Positions 1 to 8,289 of a stretch of 64,000 bases of DNA are shown here, piece after piece. Position 1 is the first letter of the stretch. Each line of letters starts with the position of its first letter. Origin of the DNA: Rhizobium sp. ARZ01 (GTDB lineage Bacteria; Pseudomonadota; Alphaproteobacteria; Rhizobiales; Rhizobiaceae); the NCBI RefSeq assembly GCF_014851675.1, contig NZ_JACVAE010000002.1, positions 434,001-498,000 of the forward strand, given 5' to 3'. The position numbers were made by a program, and so were the translations under genes. The notes beneath the pieces were generated by a model. That model had not been told where the DNA came from. It saw only the letters and a list, made by a program, of their open reading frames with translations, and ran no database searches.

Positions 1-591
1 CACCTCGGAACGGGCGCCGATGAAGCAATTGTCCTCGATAATGGTGGGACCGGCCTGCATAGGCTCCAGCACGCCGCCGATGCCTACGCCGCCGGACAGG
101 TGCACGTTCTTACCGATCTGGGCGCAGGAGCCGACCGTCGCCCATGTATCGACCATGGTGCCCTCGCCGACATAGGCGCCGAGGTTGACGAAGGAGGGCA
201 TCAGGATTGCGTTCGGAGCGATGTAGGCCGAGCGACGGACAACGCAGTTCGGCACAGCGCGGAACCCTGCCCTTTCGAATTCGTTGACGCTCCAGCCGTC
301 GAACTTGGAAGGCACCTTGTCCCACCAGACCGACGCGCCGGGCCCGCCCGGAACGATTTCCATCGGGCTCAGCCGGAAGGACAGGAGAACGGCCTTCTTG
401 AGCCACTGGTTGACAGTCCAACTGCCGTCCGCCCCGCGCTCGGCCACACGCACCTTGCCGCTATCGAGAAGGTTCAAAGCGGCATCGACTGCATCGCGGA
501 CCTCGCCGCGGGTCGAGGTGTTGATCGTTTCGCGTTCCTCGAAGGCGCGCTCGACGATGGCTTCAAGGGCGGCAACATTGGAGTTGTTCAT
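1..591 (-). CDS. dapD: 2,3,4,5-tetrahydropyridine-2,6-dicarboxylate N-succinyltransferase, partial (N-terminal 197 residues)
   Basis: The minus-strand frame starts at 591 ([20 protein letters not shown]) and stays open to the left edge, so the C-terminal third is missing. DapD transfers succinyl from succinyl-CoA to tetrahydrodipicolinate in lysine/diaminopimelate synthesis and acts as a cytoplasmic trimer. Visible parts are the N-terminal helical domain and the beginning of the left-handed beta-helix, with runs such as [20 protein letters not shown] and [18 protein letters not shown]. The family is usually about 285 residues. It lies near argB/engB, as is common in rhizobia. The frame reads cleanly with no disruption. 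Confidence 0.95.
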   Translation of the reverse strand, partial: MNNSNVAALEAIVERAFEERETINTSTRGEVRDAVDAALNLLDSGKVRVAERGADGSWTVNQWLKKAVLLSFRLSPMEIVPGGPGASVWWDKVPSKFDGWSVNEFERAGFRAVPNCVVRRSAYIAPNAILMPSFVNLGAYVGEGTMVDTWATVGSCAQIGKNVHLSGGVGIGGVLEPMQAGPTIIEDNCFIGARSEV

Positions 592-670
592 CGGAATTCC
601 TTAAACTTCGGCCACTATCCTGACGTATCGGGATGCCGGAGAGGGGCATGATGTTTCCGGTGCCAAGTCC

Positions 671-715
671 TAGAGCATGATCCCGGAAAGTTGAAGCCCC
701 TTTTCCGGCGGATGA
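671..715. repeat. Degenerate rhizobial REP-like palindromic element
   Basis: The stretch beginning tagagcatgatcccggaaag and continuing to ccttttccggcggatgat forms an imperfect inverted repeat (676-690 against about 700-715). The wording agagcatgatcccg is typical of small intergenic palindromes scattered in Rhizobiales genomes. It sits between dapD and the LOG gene. No copy number can be established from this window. Confidence 0.5.
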
Positions 716-810
716 TATCGCGACGGCGTCGGTGAGATGCTACAGCCGGAGATAGCGCGAATGACAAAGAAGAACAGGCCGACGCGCAGGCCATCGAAAC
801 GGAAAGTGAA

Positions 811-1704
811 ATGGCACGACTGAAGAAAAAGAACCTCCGCAACAAGAGTGGCGTATGGGATCCCCTCGCAGACAGCGCGTTCGACAAGCATAGAGCGTCA
901 GTCGTTCCCCAGACCCCCCAGTCGACATCTGCCGCCTATCGCCTCGCCTACGTGGACGACGAGTTTCTCTGCCGCGAGGAACTGCGGCCCGTCCGCCTGC
1001 AACTCGAGCTTCTGAAGGTCGAGATGATGCTGGCCGAGCGCGGCATCAACTCCACGGTCGTGATGTTTGGCGGCGCCCGGATCCCGGCACCCGGGCAGGA
1101 AGCCTGGGCGGCGCGCAACGAGACCCAGCGACAGAACCTCGAAGCAGCTTCCGTCTATTACGAAGAGGCGCGCAAGTTCGCAAAGCTCTGCTCGGCGCGC
1201 TCGGCAGAAACCGGGTACAAGGAATTCGTCGTCGTCACCGGTGGCGGACCGGGCGTCATGGAGGCGGGCAACCGCGGCGCGGCGGAGTCGGGGGCGCCCT
1301 CGATCGGGCTGAATATCGTCCTGCCGCACGAGCAGGCGCCGAATGTCTATGTGACGCCCGACCTGAGCTTCAACTTCCACTATTTCGCCGTGCGCAAGAT
1401 GCATTTCCTGCTGCGGGCGAAGGCGGTCACCGTCTTCCCGGGCGGCTTCGGCACGCTGGACGAGCTGTTCGAGACGGTAACGCTGATGCAGACCGGGCGC
1501 ATGGCACTGGTGCCGCTGATCCTGTTCGGCAAGGAATTCTGGAACTCGATCATCAATCTCGAGGCACTGGCGGAATTCGGCACCATTTCACCCAGCGATG
1601 TCGAACTGATGCAGTTCGTCGACACCGCGGAGGAAGCCTGGAGCATCATCGAGGCCTTCTACGAGAAGCTCGACAAGGAAGGTGCGAACGGAACGGGGAA
1701 GTGA
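811..1704 (+). CDS. LOG family protein (TIGR00730-like Rossmann-fold nucleotide-binding protein)
   Basis: This 297-residue protein has the two signatures of the LOG/lysine-decarboxylase-like family: TGGGPGVMEAGNRGA at about 143-157 and PGGFGTLDE at about 210-218. Family members are cytosolic phosphoribohydrolases that release bases from nucleotide 5'-monophosphates (cytokinin-activating in plants, of less certain role in bacteria). It carries an N-terminal extension of about 60 residues that begins very basic (MARLKKKNLRNKSG), longer than short LOG proteins but common for the alphaproteobacterial type. The start at 811 follows ggaaag. A 20-codon basic ORF (761-823) overlaps this start in another frame. 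Confidence 0.85.
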   Translation: MARLKKKNLRNKSGVWDPLADSAFDKHRASVVPQTPQSTSAAYRLAYVDDEFLCREELRPVRLQLELLKVEMMLAERGINSTVVMFGGARIPAPGQEAWAARNETQRQNLEAASVYYEEARKFAKLCSARSAETGYKEFVVVTGGGPGVMEAGNRGAAESGAPSIGLNIVLPHEQAPNVYVTPDLSFNFHYFAVRKMHFLLRAKAVTVFPGGFGTLDELFETVTLMQTGRMALVPLILFGKEFWNSIINLEALAEFGTISPSDVELMQFVDTAEEAWSIIEAFYEKLDKEGANGTGK

Positions 1705-1752
1705 CCCCCGAGCTTGTGGCCCTTCGGGCGGCTCGGGCTCCTTGATTTTTCC

Positions 1753-1793
1753 GCATGTTGCGTAAGACCGCTGGATAGTTTTGCGCAACATGC
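1753..1793. repeat. 10-bp inverted repeat in the gap between LOG gene and HAD gene
   Basis: gcatgttgcg (1753-1762) and cgcaacatgc (1784-1793) are perfect reverse complements separated by 21 nt. The element lies between convergent genes ending at 1704 and 1832. There is no T-tract, so it is either a weak bidirectional terminator or a small palindromic repeat. Similar words (gcgcaacat, gcatgttg) recur near 7546 and 7597. Confidence 0.45.
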
Positions 1794-1831
1794 TCCAACT
1801 TCGGCCGTCCGAAATTCGACGGCCGGCCGGC

Positions 1832-2542
1832 TCAACCGTCAATCAAACGTGTCAGGAAACTGGTGAGGTCCGACGTCGTATAGTCGATGTGCTGATCCTC
1901 GTCGGTCTTCTTCTCCCAGGCGTCGACGAACTCGTGGTTGTCGTCGCGCGGCATGAGGAGCACGGTCTTCATCCCGAGCGCCTTCGGCACCAGCAGATTG
2001 CGGGGAAGATCCTCGAACATCGCGGCATGCGCGGTATCGACGCGGTGCAATGCCATGAACTTGTCGTAGGTGCTGCCGGCCGGCTTCGGCACGTATTCCG
2101 CAGCGACGATATCGAAGATGTCGTGGAAATGATCGAGGATGCCAAGCGCGCGCGCTGTCATCTCCGCATGCTTGACGCTGCCGTTGGTGAAAATGAACTT
2201 CCGCCCCGGCAACGCACGAATTGCCTCGCCGAGAAGCGGATCGGGCGGGAGCACGCCATAGTCGATCGCATGCGCCATCTCCAGGAACTCCGACGGATCG
2301 ATGCCGTGGTGTATCATCAGCCCCTGCAGGGTCGTGCCATGTTCCAGATAGTAGCGCTTCTGGATCGCACGCGCCTCTTCACGCGACAGGCCGAGCAACG
2401 TGGAGACATAGCTTGTCATGTTGCGGTCGATCTGCGCGAAGAGATCGATGTGGTGCGGATAGAGCGTATTGTCGAGGTCGAACACCCACTCGGTGACATG
2501 GGCGAAGTCGGAACGGGTCGGAAGGCGGTGCGTCTCTGTCAT
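1832..2542 (-). CDS. Pyrimidine 5'-nucleotidase, HAD superfamily
   Basis: This 236-residue protein shows the HAD motifs in order: motif I FDLDNTLYP (nucleophile Asp22 and Asp24), motif II FTNGS near 118-122, a lysine in YVPKP, and motif IV FEDLPRN with the acidic pair. The DLDNTLY variant and overall length fit the Pyr-5'-nucleotidase subgroup (TIGR01993/SDT1-like), which dephosphorylates UMP/CMP-type nucleotides in the cytosol. Substrate is inferred from the subfamily only. The gene is convergent with the LOG gene and divergent from the DMT transporter. Confidence 0.85.
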   Translation of the reverse strand: MTETHRLPTRSDFAHVTEWVFDLDNTLYPHHIDLFAQIDRNMTSYVSTLLGLSREEARAIQKRYYLEHGTTLQGLMIHHGIDPSEFLEMAHAIDYGVLPPDPLLGEAIRALPGRKFIFTNGSVKHAEMTARALGILDHFHDIFDIVAAEYVPKPAGSTYDKFMALHRVDTAHAAMFEDLPRNLLVPKALGMKTVLLMPRDDNHEFVDAWEKKTDEDQHIDYTTSDLTSFLTRLIDG

Positions 2543-2640
2543 GGACGCCCTTATGACACGGGTGCATCAGGAAGCAAAAAGGATTCGTCATCGCAGCGGC
2601 CTCGATGGATTTGTGCTGGCGGCCATGCTAGCCGGCAGGC

Positions 2641-3546
2641 ATGGAAGCCTGGGTTGTCATCACCATCTGTGCCGCTTTTTTGCAGAACCTTCGATCGGCG
2701 CTGCAGAAGCACCTGCGCAGTTCGCTCGGAACGACAGGCGCGAGTTTCGTGCGTTTCGGCTATGGCTTCCCGCTCGCCATTGCCTATGTGATCGCTCTCC
2801 ATCACTTCGCCGGCTACGAATTTGCTGCCCTCAATGCGACGTTCGCCTTCTGGTCGGTCGTCGGCGGGCTTGCGCAGATCTTCGCGACCATCCTGCTTGT
2901 CTACCTGTTCTCGCTGCGCAACTTCGCCGTCGGCACGGCTTACTCCAAGACCGAGCCCGTGCAGGCGGCGATCTTCGGCCTGATCCTGCTTGGCGAACGC
3001 CTAACGCCCGGTGCGGTCGGTGCCATCATCGTCGGGGTCATCGGGGTGATGATGATCTCGGTCGCCCGCATGCCGCTCTCCTGGCGCAACCTGCTATCAG
3101 CGATGACAGGACGCACGGCACTGATCGGCATCGCCTCTGGCGCGATCTTCGGAATATCGGCCGTTGCCTATCGCTCGGCAGCCCTCGCGCTGGACGGCCC
3201 CAACCCGATCATGCAGGCGGCGGTGACGCTTGCCTGCGTCACGACCTTCCAGACGATTTTCATGCTCGTCTGGATGCTGATCAAGGATCCCGCCGAGATC
3301 GGCCGAGTCGCCCGCTCCTGGCGTTCCTCTTCGCTCGTCGGATTGGCCGGCGTGACCGGCTCGGCCTGCTGGTTCACGGCGATGGCTTTGCAGCAGGTGG
3401 CCTATGTGCGCGCACTCGGACAGATCGAACTGCTCTTCACCTTCGCCGCATCCGTCTTCGTCTTTCGCGAACGCATCAATCGAATGGAAGTGGCCGGCTG
3501 TTTGCTGATCGTCGCGGGGATCCTGCTGCTGCTGATGTGGAAATAG
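2641..3546 (+). CDS. DMT superfamily (EamA) inner-membrane transporter
   Basis: The 301-residue protein is almost wholly hydrophobic, with about ten predicted membrane segments in two EamA-like halves. The first half runs from MEAWVVITICAAFLQN; the second begins near GRTALIGIASGAIFGISAVAYRSA. Such proteins export or import small metabolites. The substrate cannot be read from sequence. The gene lies 71 bp upstream of ada on the same strand and may be transcribed with it. The ribosome binding site is weak (ggcaggc). Confidence 0.8.
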   Translation: MEAWVVITICAAFLQNLRSALQKHLRSSLGTTGASFVRFGYGFPLAIAYVIALHHFAGYEFAALNATFAFWSVVGGLAQIFATILLVYLFSLRNFAVGTAYSKTEPVQAAIFGLILLGERLTPGAVGAIIVGVIGVMMISVARMPLSWRNLLSAMTGRTALIGIASGAIFGISAVAYRSAALALDGPNPIMQAAVTLACVTTFQTIFMLVWMLIKDPAEIGRVARSWRSSSLVGLAGVTGSACWFTAMALQQVAYVRALGQIELLFTFAASVFVFRERINRMEVAGCLLIVAGILLLLMWK

Positions 3547-3617
3547 GCCTCACTTTGGGAAAATAGCTGCCCGAAAATCGGCGCCGGCCCGCGCCGAATC
3601 GGTGTTAGATATCGCCC

Positions 3618-4709
3618 ATGCTGTTCGATCTTCCCAATGACGACGTCCTTTACGACGCGCTTATCTCTCGCAGCGATGCCTATGAAGGGCGGGCCTATGT
3701 CTGCGTCACGACCACGGGCGTCTTCTGCCGGCTGACGTGCCCTGCGCGCAAGCCGCTCAAGCAGAACACCTTCTTTTGCTCATCAATCGGCACCTGCATG
3801 GCGGCCGGCTTCCGGCCCTGCCTGCGCTGCCGTCCGATGGATGGCGTGCGCGGCAGGGACGAGACCGTCGATCTCCTGCTGTCGGCCCTCGAGCGGCAGC
3901 CGGAACGGCGCTGGTCGGAGGATGACATCGTGGCGCTCGGGCTCGATCCCTCGACGGTCCGTCGCGCCTTCAAGCGCACGATTGGCACCACTTTCCTGGA
4001 CTATGCGCGCCATCGCCGGCTGGGCCTTGCAGCACGCCACCTGTCCGGCGGCGGCCGCGTGATTGAAGCCCAGTTCGAGGCGGGCTATGAATCCCCAAGC
4101 GGTTTTCGGGCGGCCTTTGCCCGGCTTCTGGGTAAGGCGCCGGCTATGTCTTCCGGAAACGATCTGCTGTTTGCCGACTGGACCGAGACTCCGCTGGGAC
4201 CGATGGTGGTGGTCGGCGACCAGACGCATCTCCACCTCCTCGAGTTTCACGACCGCAAGGCCTTGCCCGCCGAGTTGAGGTCGTTGCAGGCGAAAACGAA
4301 GGCCAGTGTCGTTCCCGGCCGCTCACCGCCGATCGAACAGATGGAGCGCGAACTCACGGCCTATTTTTCTGGCGAGTCCGCCGAGTTCAAGACGCCGCTG
4401 GCACTCAACGGATCGGATTTCGAGAAGAAAGTCTGGCGGGCGCTGCTGGAAATCCCGGTTGGCGAGACCAGATCCTATGGCGACATCGCCCGCAAGGTCG
4501 ATACGATCGACAGCGTCCGGGCGGTAGCGCGGGCCAATGGCACGAACCGGATCGCCATTGTCGTCCCCTGCCACCGCTGCATCGGCGCGGACGGATCGCT
4601 GACCGGCTATGGCGGCGGACTGTGGCGCAAGCAGTGGCTGTTGCGACACGAGGCCAAGATGCGGCCAGCGGGCCTATTTGCGGTGGAGCAGGCATGGAAC
4701 AAGCGTTGA
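3618..4709 (+). CDS. ada: Ada: methylphosphotriester/O6-methylguanine-DNA methyltransferase and transcriptional activator
   Basis: This is a full-length 363-residue Ada. The N-terminal zinc domain has Cys37, Cys41, Cys68 and Cys71, equivalent to E. coli Cys38/42/69/72, with Cys37 as the phosphotriester methyl acceptor. An AraC-type helix-turn-helix follows at about 95-175 (DDIVALGLDPSTVRRAFKR). The C-terminal suicide methyltransferase has the PCHR motif with acceptor Cys318. The protein repairs alkylated DNA and, once methylated, activates the adaptive response. Its stop overlaps the next start by 16 bp. Codons from 101 onwards lie inside a 1088-bp tandem duplication, so everything after residue 100 is encoded twice in the window. 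Confidence 0.95.
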   Translation: MLFDLPNDDVLYDALISRSDAYEGRAYVCVTTTGVFCRLTCPARKPLKQNTFFCSSIGTCMAAGFRPCLRCRPMDGVRGRDETVDLLLSALERQPERRWSEDDIVALGLDPSTVRRAFKRTIGTTFLDYARHRRLGLAARHLSGGGRVIEAQFEAGYESPSGFRAAFARLLGKAPAMSSGNDLLFADWTETPLGPMVVVGDQTHLHLLEFHDRKALPAELRSLQAKTKASVVPGRSPPIEQMERELTAYFSGESAEFKTPLALNGSDFEKKVWRALLEIPVGETRSYGDIARKVDTIDSVRAVARANGTNRIAIVVPCHRCIGADGSLTGYGGGLWRKQWLLRHEAKMRPAGLFAVEQAWNKR

Positions 4710-6095
4710 GAGCGAAGGCGTTTTCAGAACTGCATCGCAAGGGCGACCCGCTGGTGCTTTACAACATCTGGGACGCCGGCAGCGCAAAGGCGGTCGCGGC
4801 CGCTGGCGCCAAGGCGATCGCGACGGGGAGTTGGTCGGTTGCCGCCGCCAATGGTTATCCGGACGGGGAAGCGATACCGTTGCTTCGGCTTGCAGATATC
4901 GCCCGTTCGATCGTGGAAGCGACTGAGCTTCCCGTGACGATCGACTTCGAAGGCGGCTATGCCGTCGACCCGGACGATGTCGCGCTGAACGTGGCGCGGA
5001 TCGTCGAGGATGACATCGTGGCGCTCGGGCTCGATCCCTCGACGGTCCGTCGCGCCTTCAAGCGCACGATTGGCACCACTTTCCTGGACTATGCGCGCCA
5101 TCGCCGGCTGGGCCTTGCAGCACGCCACCTGTCCGGCGGCGGCCGCGTGATTGAAGCCCAGTTCGAGGCGGGCTATGAATCCCCAAGCGGTTTTCGGGCG
5201 GCCTTTGCCCGGCTTCTGGGTAAGGCGCCGGCTATGTCTTCCGGAAACGATCTGCTGTTTGCCGACTGGACCGAGACTCCGCTGGGACCGATGGTGGTGG
5301 TCGGCGACCAGACGCATCTCCACCTCCTCGAGTTTCACGACCGCAAGGCCTTGCCCGCCGAGTTGAGGTCGTTGCAGGCGAAAACGAAGGCCAGTGTCGT
5401 TCCCGGCCGCTCACCGCCGATCGAACAGATGGAGCGCGAACTCACGGCCTATTTTTCTGGCGAGTCCGCCGAGTTCAAGACGCCGCTGGCACTCAACGGA
5501 TCGGATTTCGAGAAGAAAGTCTGGCGGGCGCTGCTGGAAATCCCGGTTGGCGAGACCAGATCCTATGGCGACATCGCCCGCAAGGTCGATACGATCGACA
5601 GCGTCCGGGCGGTAGCGCGGGCCAATGGCACGAACCGGATCGCCATTGTCGTCCCCTGCCACCGCTGCATCGGCGCGGACGGATCGCTGACCGGCTATGG
5701 CGGCGGACTGTGGCGCAAGCAGTGGCTGTTGCGACACGAGGCCAAGATGCGGCCAGCGGGCCTATTTGCGGTGGAGCAGGCATGGAACAAGCGTTGAGAG
5801 CGAAGGCGTTTTCAGAACTGCATCGCAAGGGCGACCCGCTGGTGCTTTACAACATCTGGGACGCCGGCAGCGCAAAGGCGGTCGCGGCCGCTGGCGCCAA
5901 GGCGATCGCGACGGGGAGTTGGTCGGTTGCCGCCGCCAATGGTTATCCGGACGGGGAAGCGATACCGTTGCTTCGGCTTGCAGATATCGCCCGTTCGATC
6001 GTGGAAGCGACTGAGCTTCCCGTGACGATCGACTTCGAAGGCGGCTATGCCGTCGACCCGGACGATGTCGCGCTGAACGTGGCGCGGATCGTCGA
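3918..6095 (+). repeat. 1088-bp direct tandem duplication spanning the ada/PEP-mutase-like gene junction
   Basis: Bases 3918-5005 are repeated at 5006-6093 with no difference that I could find. The left edge diverges between tcg-gaggatgaca (3918) and cgt-cgaggatgaca (5006), and the right edge between cgaggatg and cgatgcgg. Two bases (ga, 5006-5007 and 6094-6095) are ambiguous, i.e. a 2-bp microhomology. The unit runs from ada codon 101 to codon 104 of the downstream gene. It is not a multiple of three, but it joins two genes that lie in different frames, so the internal junction is in frame and creates a chimera. Confidence 0.95.
4694..5797 (+). CDS. Chimeric protein: N-terminal half of PEP-mutase/isocitrate-lyase-like protein fused to Ada HTH and methyltransferase domains
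   Basis: The 367-residue product has residues 1-104 identical to the start of the downstream PEP-mutase-like protein (MEQALRAKAFSELHRKG to ALNVARIV). Residues 105-367 are identical to Ada 101-363. The junction falls just before the AraC helix-turn-helix, so the chimera keeps DNA binding and the PCHR acceptor (Cys322) but lacks the four zinc cysteines of the Ada N-domain. The barrel half includes the metal-site stretch TIDFEGGY but not the later catalytic segments, so enzyme activity there is unlikely. The start has GGAG 6 nt upstream and overlaps the ada stop by 16 bp, so translation is probably coupled. It exists only because of the tandem duplication. A longer in-frame start at 4622 would lie wholly inside ada. 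Confidence 0.8.
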   Translation: MEQALRAKAFSELHRKGDPLVLYNIWDAGSAKAVAAAGAKAIATGSWSVAAANGYPDGEAIPLLRLADIARSIVEATELPVTIDFEGGYAVDPDDVALNVARIVEDDIVALGLDPSTVRRAFKRTIGTTFLDYARHRRLGLAARHLSGGGRVIEAQFEAGYESPSGFRAAFARLLGKAPAMSSGNDLLFADWTETPLGPMVVVGDQTHLHLLEFHDRKALPAELRSLQAKTKASVVPGRSPPIEQMERELTAYFSGESAEFKTPLALNGSDFEKKVWRALLEIPVGETRSYGDIARKVDTIDSVRAVARANGTNRIAIVVPCHRCIGADGSLTGYGGGLWRKQWLLRHEAKMRPAGLFAVEQAWNKR

Positions 6096-6552
6096 TGCGG
6101 GCGCAGTCGGCATCAATTTCGAGGATCAGGTCGTCGGCGGCTCCGGCATCTAGCCGATCGAGCAACAGGCATTACGGATCCGCGCTATCCGGCTGATGAC
6201 CGAGAACCGGCAGACGCCGTTCTTCATTAATGCCCGCACCGATCTATTCCTGCAGGAATCGGATGCCGCCCGTCACGGGGCGTTGGTGGAGCAAGCGATC
6301 GATCGCGGCAAAGCCTATGCCGATGCCGGTGCAAGCGGCTTCTTCGTGCCCGGGCTTGCCGACCCGGACCTGATCGGACGCATCTGCGAGGCAGTCCCGA
6401 AGCCTGTCAATGTGATGATGAGGGCTGGCGTGCCTGACGTCACTGCACTCGCCAGGCTCGGGGTGGCCCGCGTCAGCCACGGGCCTGGCCCCTATCGGGC
6501 GATGATCGAGTGGCTCAGCCGTCAGGCTGCTGACGTCTACGGGACCAAATGA
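5782..6552 (+). pseudogene. PEP-mutase/isocitrate-lyase superfamily gene interrupted by an in-frame TAG
   Basis: The frame from 5782 reads a family member through FEDQVVGGSGI, meets TAG at 6151-6153 (codon 124), and continues in the same frame as PIEQQALRIRAIRLMTENRQTPFFINARTDLF to a TGA at 6550-6552. Without the TAG the protein would be about 256 residues, normal for this family of carbon-carbon/phosphorus-carbon lyases. The metal/substrate regions GSWSVAAANGYPDGE, DFEGGY, NFEDQ and INARTD are all present. A Tyr codon (TAT/TAC) to TAG change is the simplest explanation, since family members often read GLYPI there. A restart at 6196 would give only the C-terminal 118 residues. The start overlaps the chimera stop as the first copy overlaps ada. 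Confidence 0.85.
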
Positions 6553-6591
6553 ACGGTGCGGCGGGTCGCAGTGTCCGGTCTGCCCAGTTTG

Positions 6592-7479
6592 TCAGGGAAC
6601 GATCAATGTCCCTGCGCCGCGCTCGGTGAAGATTTCAAGCAGCACCGAATGCGGCGTCTTGCCGTTGAGAATGACGACGCCCTGAACGCCGGCCTTGATC
6701 GCGTCGATACAGGTCTCGACCTTCGGGATCATGCCGCCCGAGATCGTGCCGTCCTTGATCAGCGCGCGGGCTTCTGCGACCGACAATTCCTTGATCAGCT
6801 CGCCCTGCTTGTTCAGCACGCCGGGAACATCCGTCAGGAACAGAAGGCGGGTGGCGTTCAGCGCACCGGCGATGGCGCCGGCGAATGTATCGGCGTTGAT
6901 GTTGTAGGTGTGGCCGTCACGGCCGGGCGCAACCGGTGCGATGACCGGGATCATCTCGGATTTCGCCAGGAGGTCGATCAGTCTGCGGTCGACCTCGACC
7001 ACCTCGCCAACGAAGCCGAGGTCGAGGATACGTTCGATGTTGCTGTCCGGATCGACAACGGTCTTCTTCGCCTTTTCCGCGAACACCATGTTGCCGTCCT
7101 TGCCGCAGAGGCCGATTGCCCATTCACCGGTCTGGTTGATCAGCGCCACGATCTCCTTGTTGATCGAGCCAGCCAGGACCATCTCGACGATCTCGACGGT
7201 CTTTTCGTCGGTGACGCGCAGGCCGCCTTCGAACTTCGAATCGATGCCCATCTTCGTCAGCATCGCGCCGATCTGCGGACCACCGCCGTGGACGACGACC
7301 GGGTTCACTCCGGACTGCTTCAGTAGGGCGATGTCGCTGGCAAAAGCCTTGCCCAGTTCGGGATTGCCCATTGCATGGCCGCCGTATTTCACGACGATCG
7401 TCTTGTTTTCGTAGCGCTGCATGTAGGGCAGGGCCTGCGCAAGCAGCCGGGCCTGGGTTTCGCTTTCGGTCAGGGACAT
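6592..7479 (-). CDS. argB: Acetylglutamate kinase
   Basis: This 295-residue amino-acid kinase phosphorylates N-acetylglutamate in arginine synthesis. Visible family features are KYGGHAMG near the N-terminus, [11 protein letters not shown] (phosphate-binding glycines), [14 protein letters not shown] and [11 protein letters not shown] near the C-terminus. Length and N-terminal helix match the arginine-sensitive hexameric type. It lies in the rhizobial engB-argB neighbourhood, although here an ECF sigma pair and a DUF1269 gene are interposed. Confidence 0.97.
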   Translation of the reverse strand: MSLTESETQARLLAQALPYMQRYENKTIVVKYGGHAMGNPELGKAFASDIALLKQSGVNPVVVHGGGPQIGAMLTKMGIDSKFEGGLRVTDEKTVEIVEMVLAGSINKEIVALINQTGEWAIGLCGKDGNMVFAEKAKKTVVDPDSNIERILDLGFVGEVVEVDRRLIDLLAKSEMIPVIAPVAPGRDGHTYNINADTFAGAIAGALNATRLLFLTDVPGVLNKQGELIKELSVAEARALIKDGTISGGMIPKVETCIDAIKAGVQGVVILNGKTPHSVLLEIFTERGAGTLIVP

Positions 7480-7497
7480 GGGGGCCTCGCAAATCTA

Positions 7498-7549
7498 GCG
7501 CATAATCCTGTCTCCAAATCGAGGCCGCTTTGGAGACAGGATTATGCGC
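7498..7549. repeat. Perfect 21-bp inverted repeat with 10-nt loop upstream of argB
   Basis: Bases 7498-7518 are the exact reverse complement of 7529-7549, separated by tcgaggccgc (7519-7528). The arms read gcgcataatcctgtctccaa and onward. The element lies 19 bp upstream of the argB start and 200 bp upstream of the sigma factor start. It could be a rhizobial palindromic repeat (RPE/RIME class), a hairpin in the argB leader, or a boundary element between divergent units. No T-tract follows either arm. Confidence 0.75.
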
Positions 7550-7749
7550 AACATCATCAATGACGCGCGCGGTGCTGTCGTCGGGCGCCTGTTTAACGCA
7601 TGTTGTGTGACGATGGAATGATCCAGACTGGCACCCAGCCAAATTCATCCATTCTGCTAAGGGGTGAACAACTGGCGCCCCTCCTCGCCCGCCTGATATG
7701 CTCCGCCCGGATTTGGAAAGCTCGGCCCCGCCAGCCAGGAAGGCCGCCC

Positions 7750-8289
7750 GTGCGTGACGACGAGATTGCTTACCTGATCGGGCGGATTTGTCTGCAAGAC
7801 AGGCAGGCGTTTCGCCGTCTGTACGAATTGACGGGCGCGAAACTCTTCCCCATCTGCCTGCGTATGCTGGGCAAGCGCGAGGACGCCGAGGAGGCGCTGC
7901 AGGATATCTACGTGAAAATCTGGCAACGGGCGGACCGGTTCGCACCGGACGAAACGAGCGCTTTTGCCTGGCTCGCTGCTGTCGCCCGCTACCATGCGAT
8001 CGACGTGATCCGAGCGCGAAGACCAGTGGCAAGCGACATCGAGGAAGCATATGATATCGGCGATGCCGAACCTGGCCCCGAGGCACGCTCCACCCTGATA
8101 TCCGAAGCGCGGCGCATCGAAGCCAGCTTGAAGCAACTGGAGGCTGAAAAGGCTTCGGCAGTGCGACAGGCCTATGTGGAGGCAATGAGCTACGAGGAAC
8201 TCGCTACGCAATTTGGCGTTCCGCTCAACACCATGAAGACCTGGCTTCGACAAAGTCTACTGATACTGAGAGAGTGCCTGGGACCATGA
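7750..8289 (+). CDS. ECF-type RNA polymerase sigma factor
   Basis: From the GTG at 7750 (aggaa about 10 nt upstream) the protein is 179 residues. It has region 2 (DRQAFRRLYELTGAKLFPICLRML, EDAEEALQDIYVKIWQRADRF, FAWLAAVARYHAIDVIRARR) and region 4 (AVRQAYVEAMSYEELATQFGVPLNTMKTWLRQSL). It directs RNA polymerase to a stress or envelope regulon. An in-frame start at 7600 exists but its extra 50 residues are not family-like. It overlaps the anti-sigma gene by 4 bp (ATGA), the usual arrangement for a cognate pair of the RpoE/SigK type. Confidence 0.9.
   Translation: MRDDEIAYLIGRICLQDRQAFRRLYELTGAKLFPICLRMLGKREDAEEALQDIYVKIWQRADRFAPDETSAFAWLAAVARYHAIDVIRARRPVASDIEEAYDIGDAEPGPEARSTLISEARRIEASLKQLEAEKASAVRQAYVEAMSYEELATQFGVPLNTMKTWLRQSLLILRECLGP

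Noticed and set aside
4622..4693. Longer start for the chimeric gene
   Set aside because: The extra 24 codons lie inside ada in another frame. The ATG at 4694 has a ribosome binding site and matches the start of the native downstream gene at 5782.
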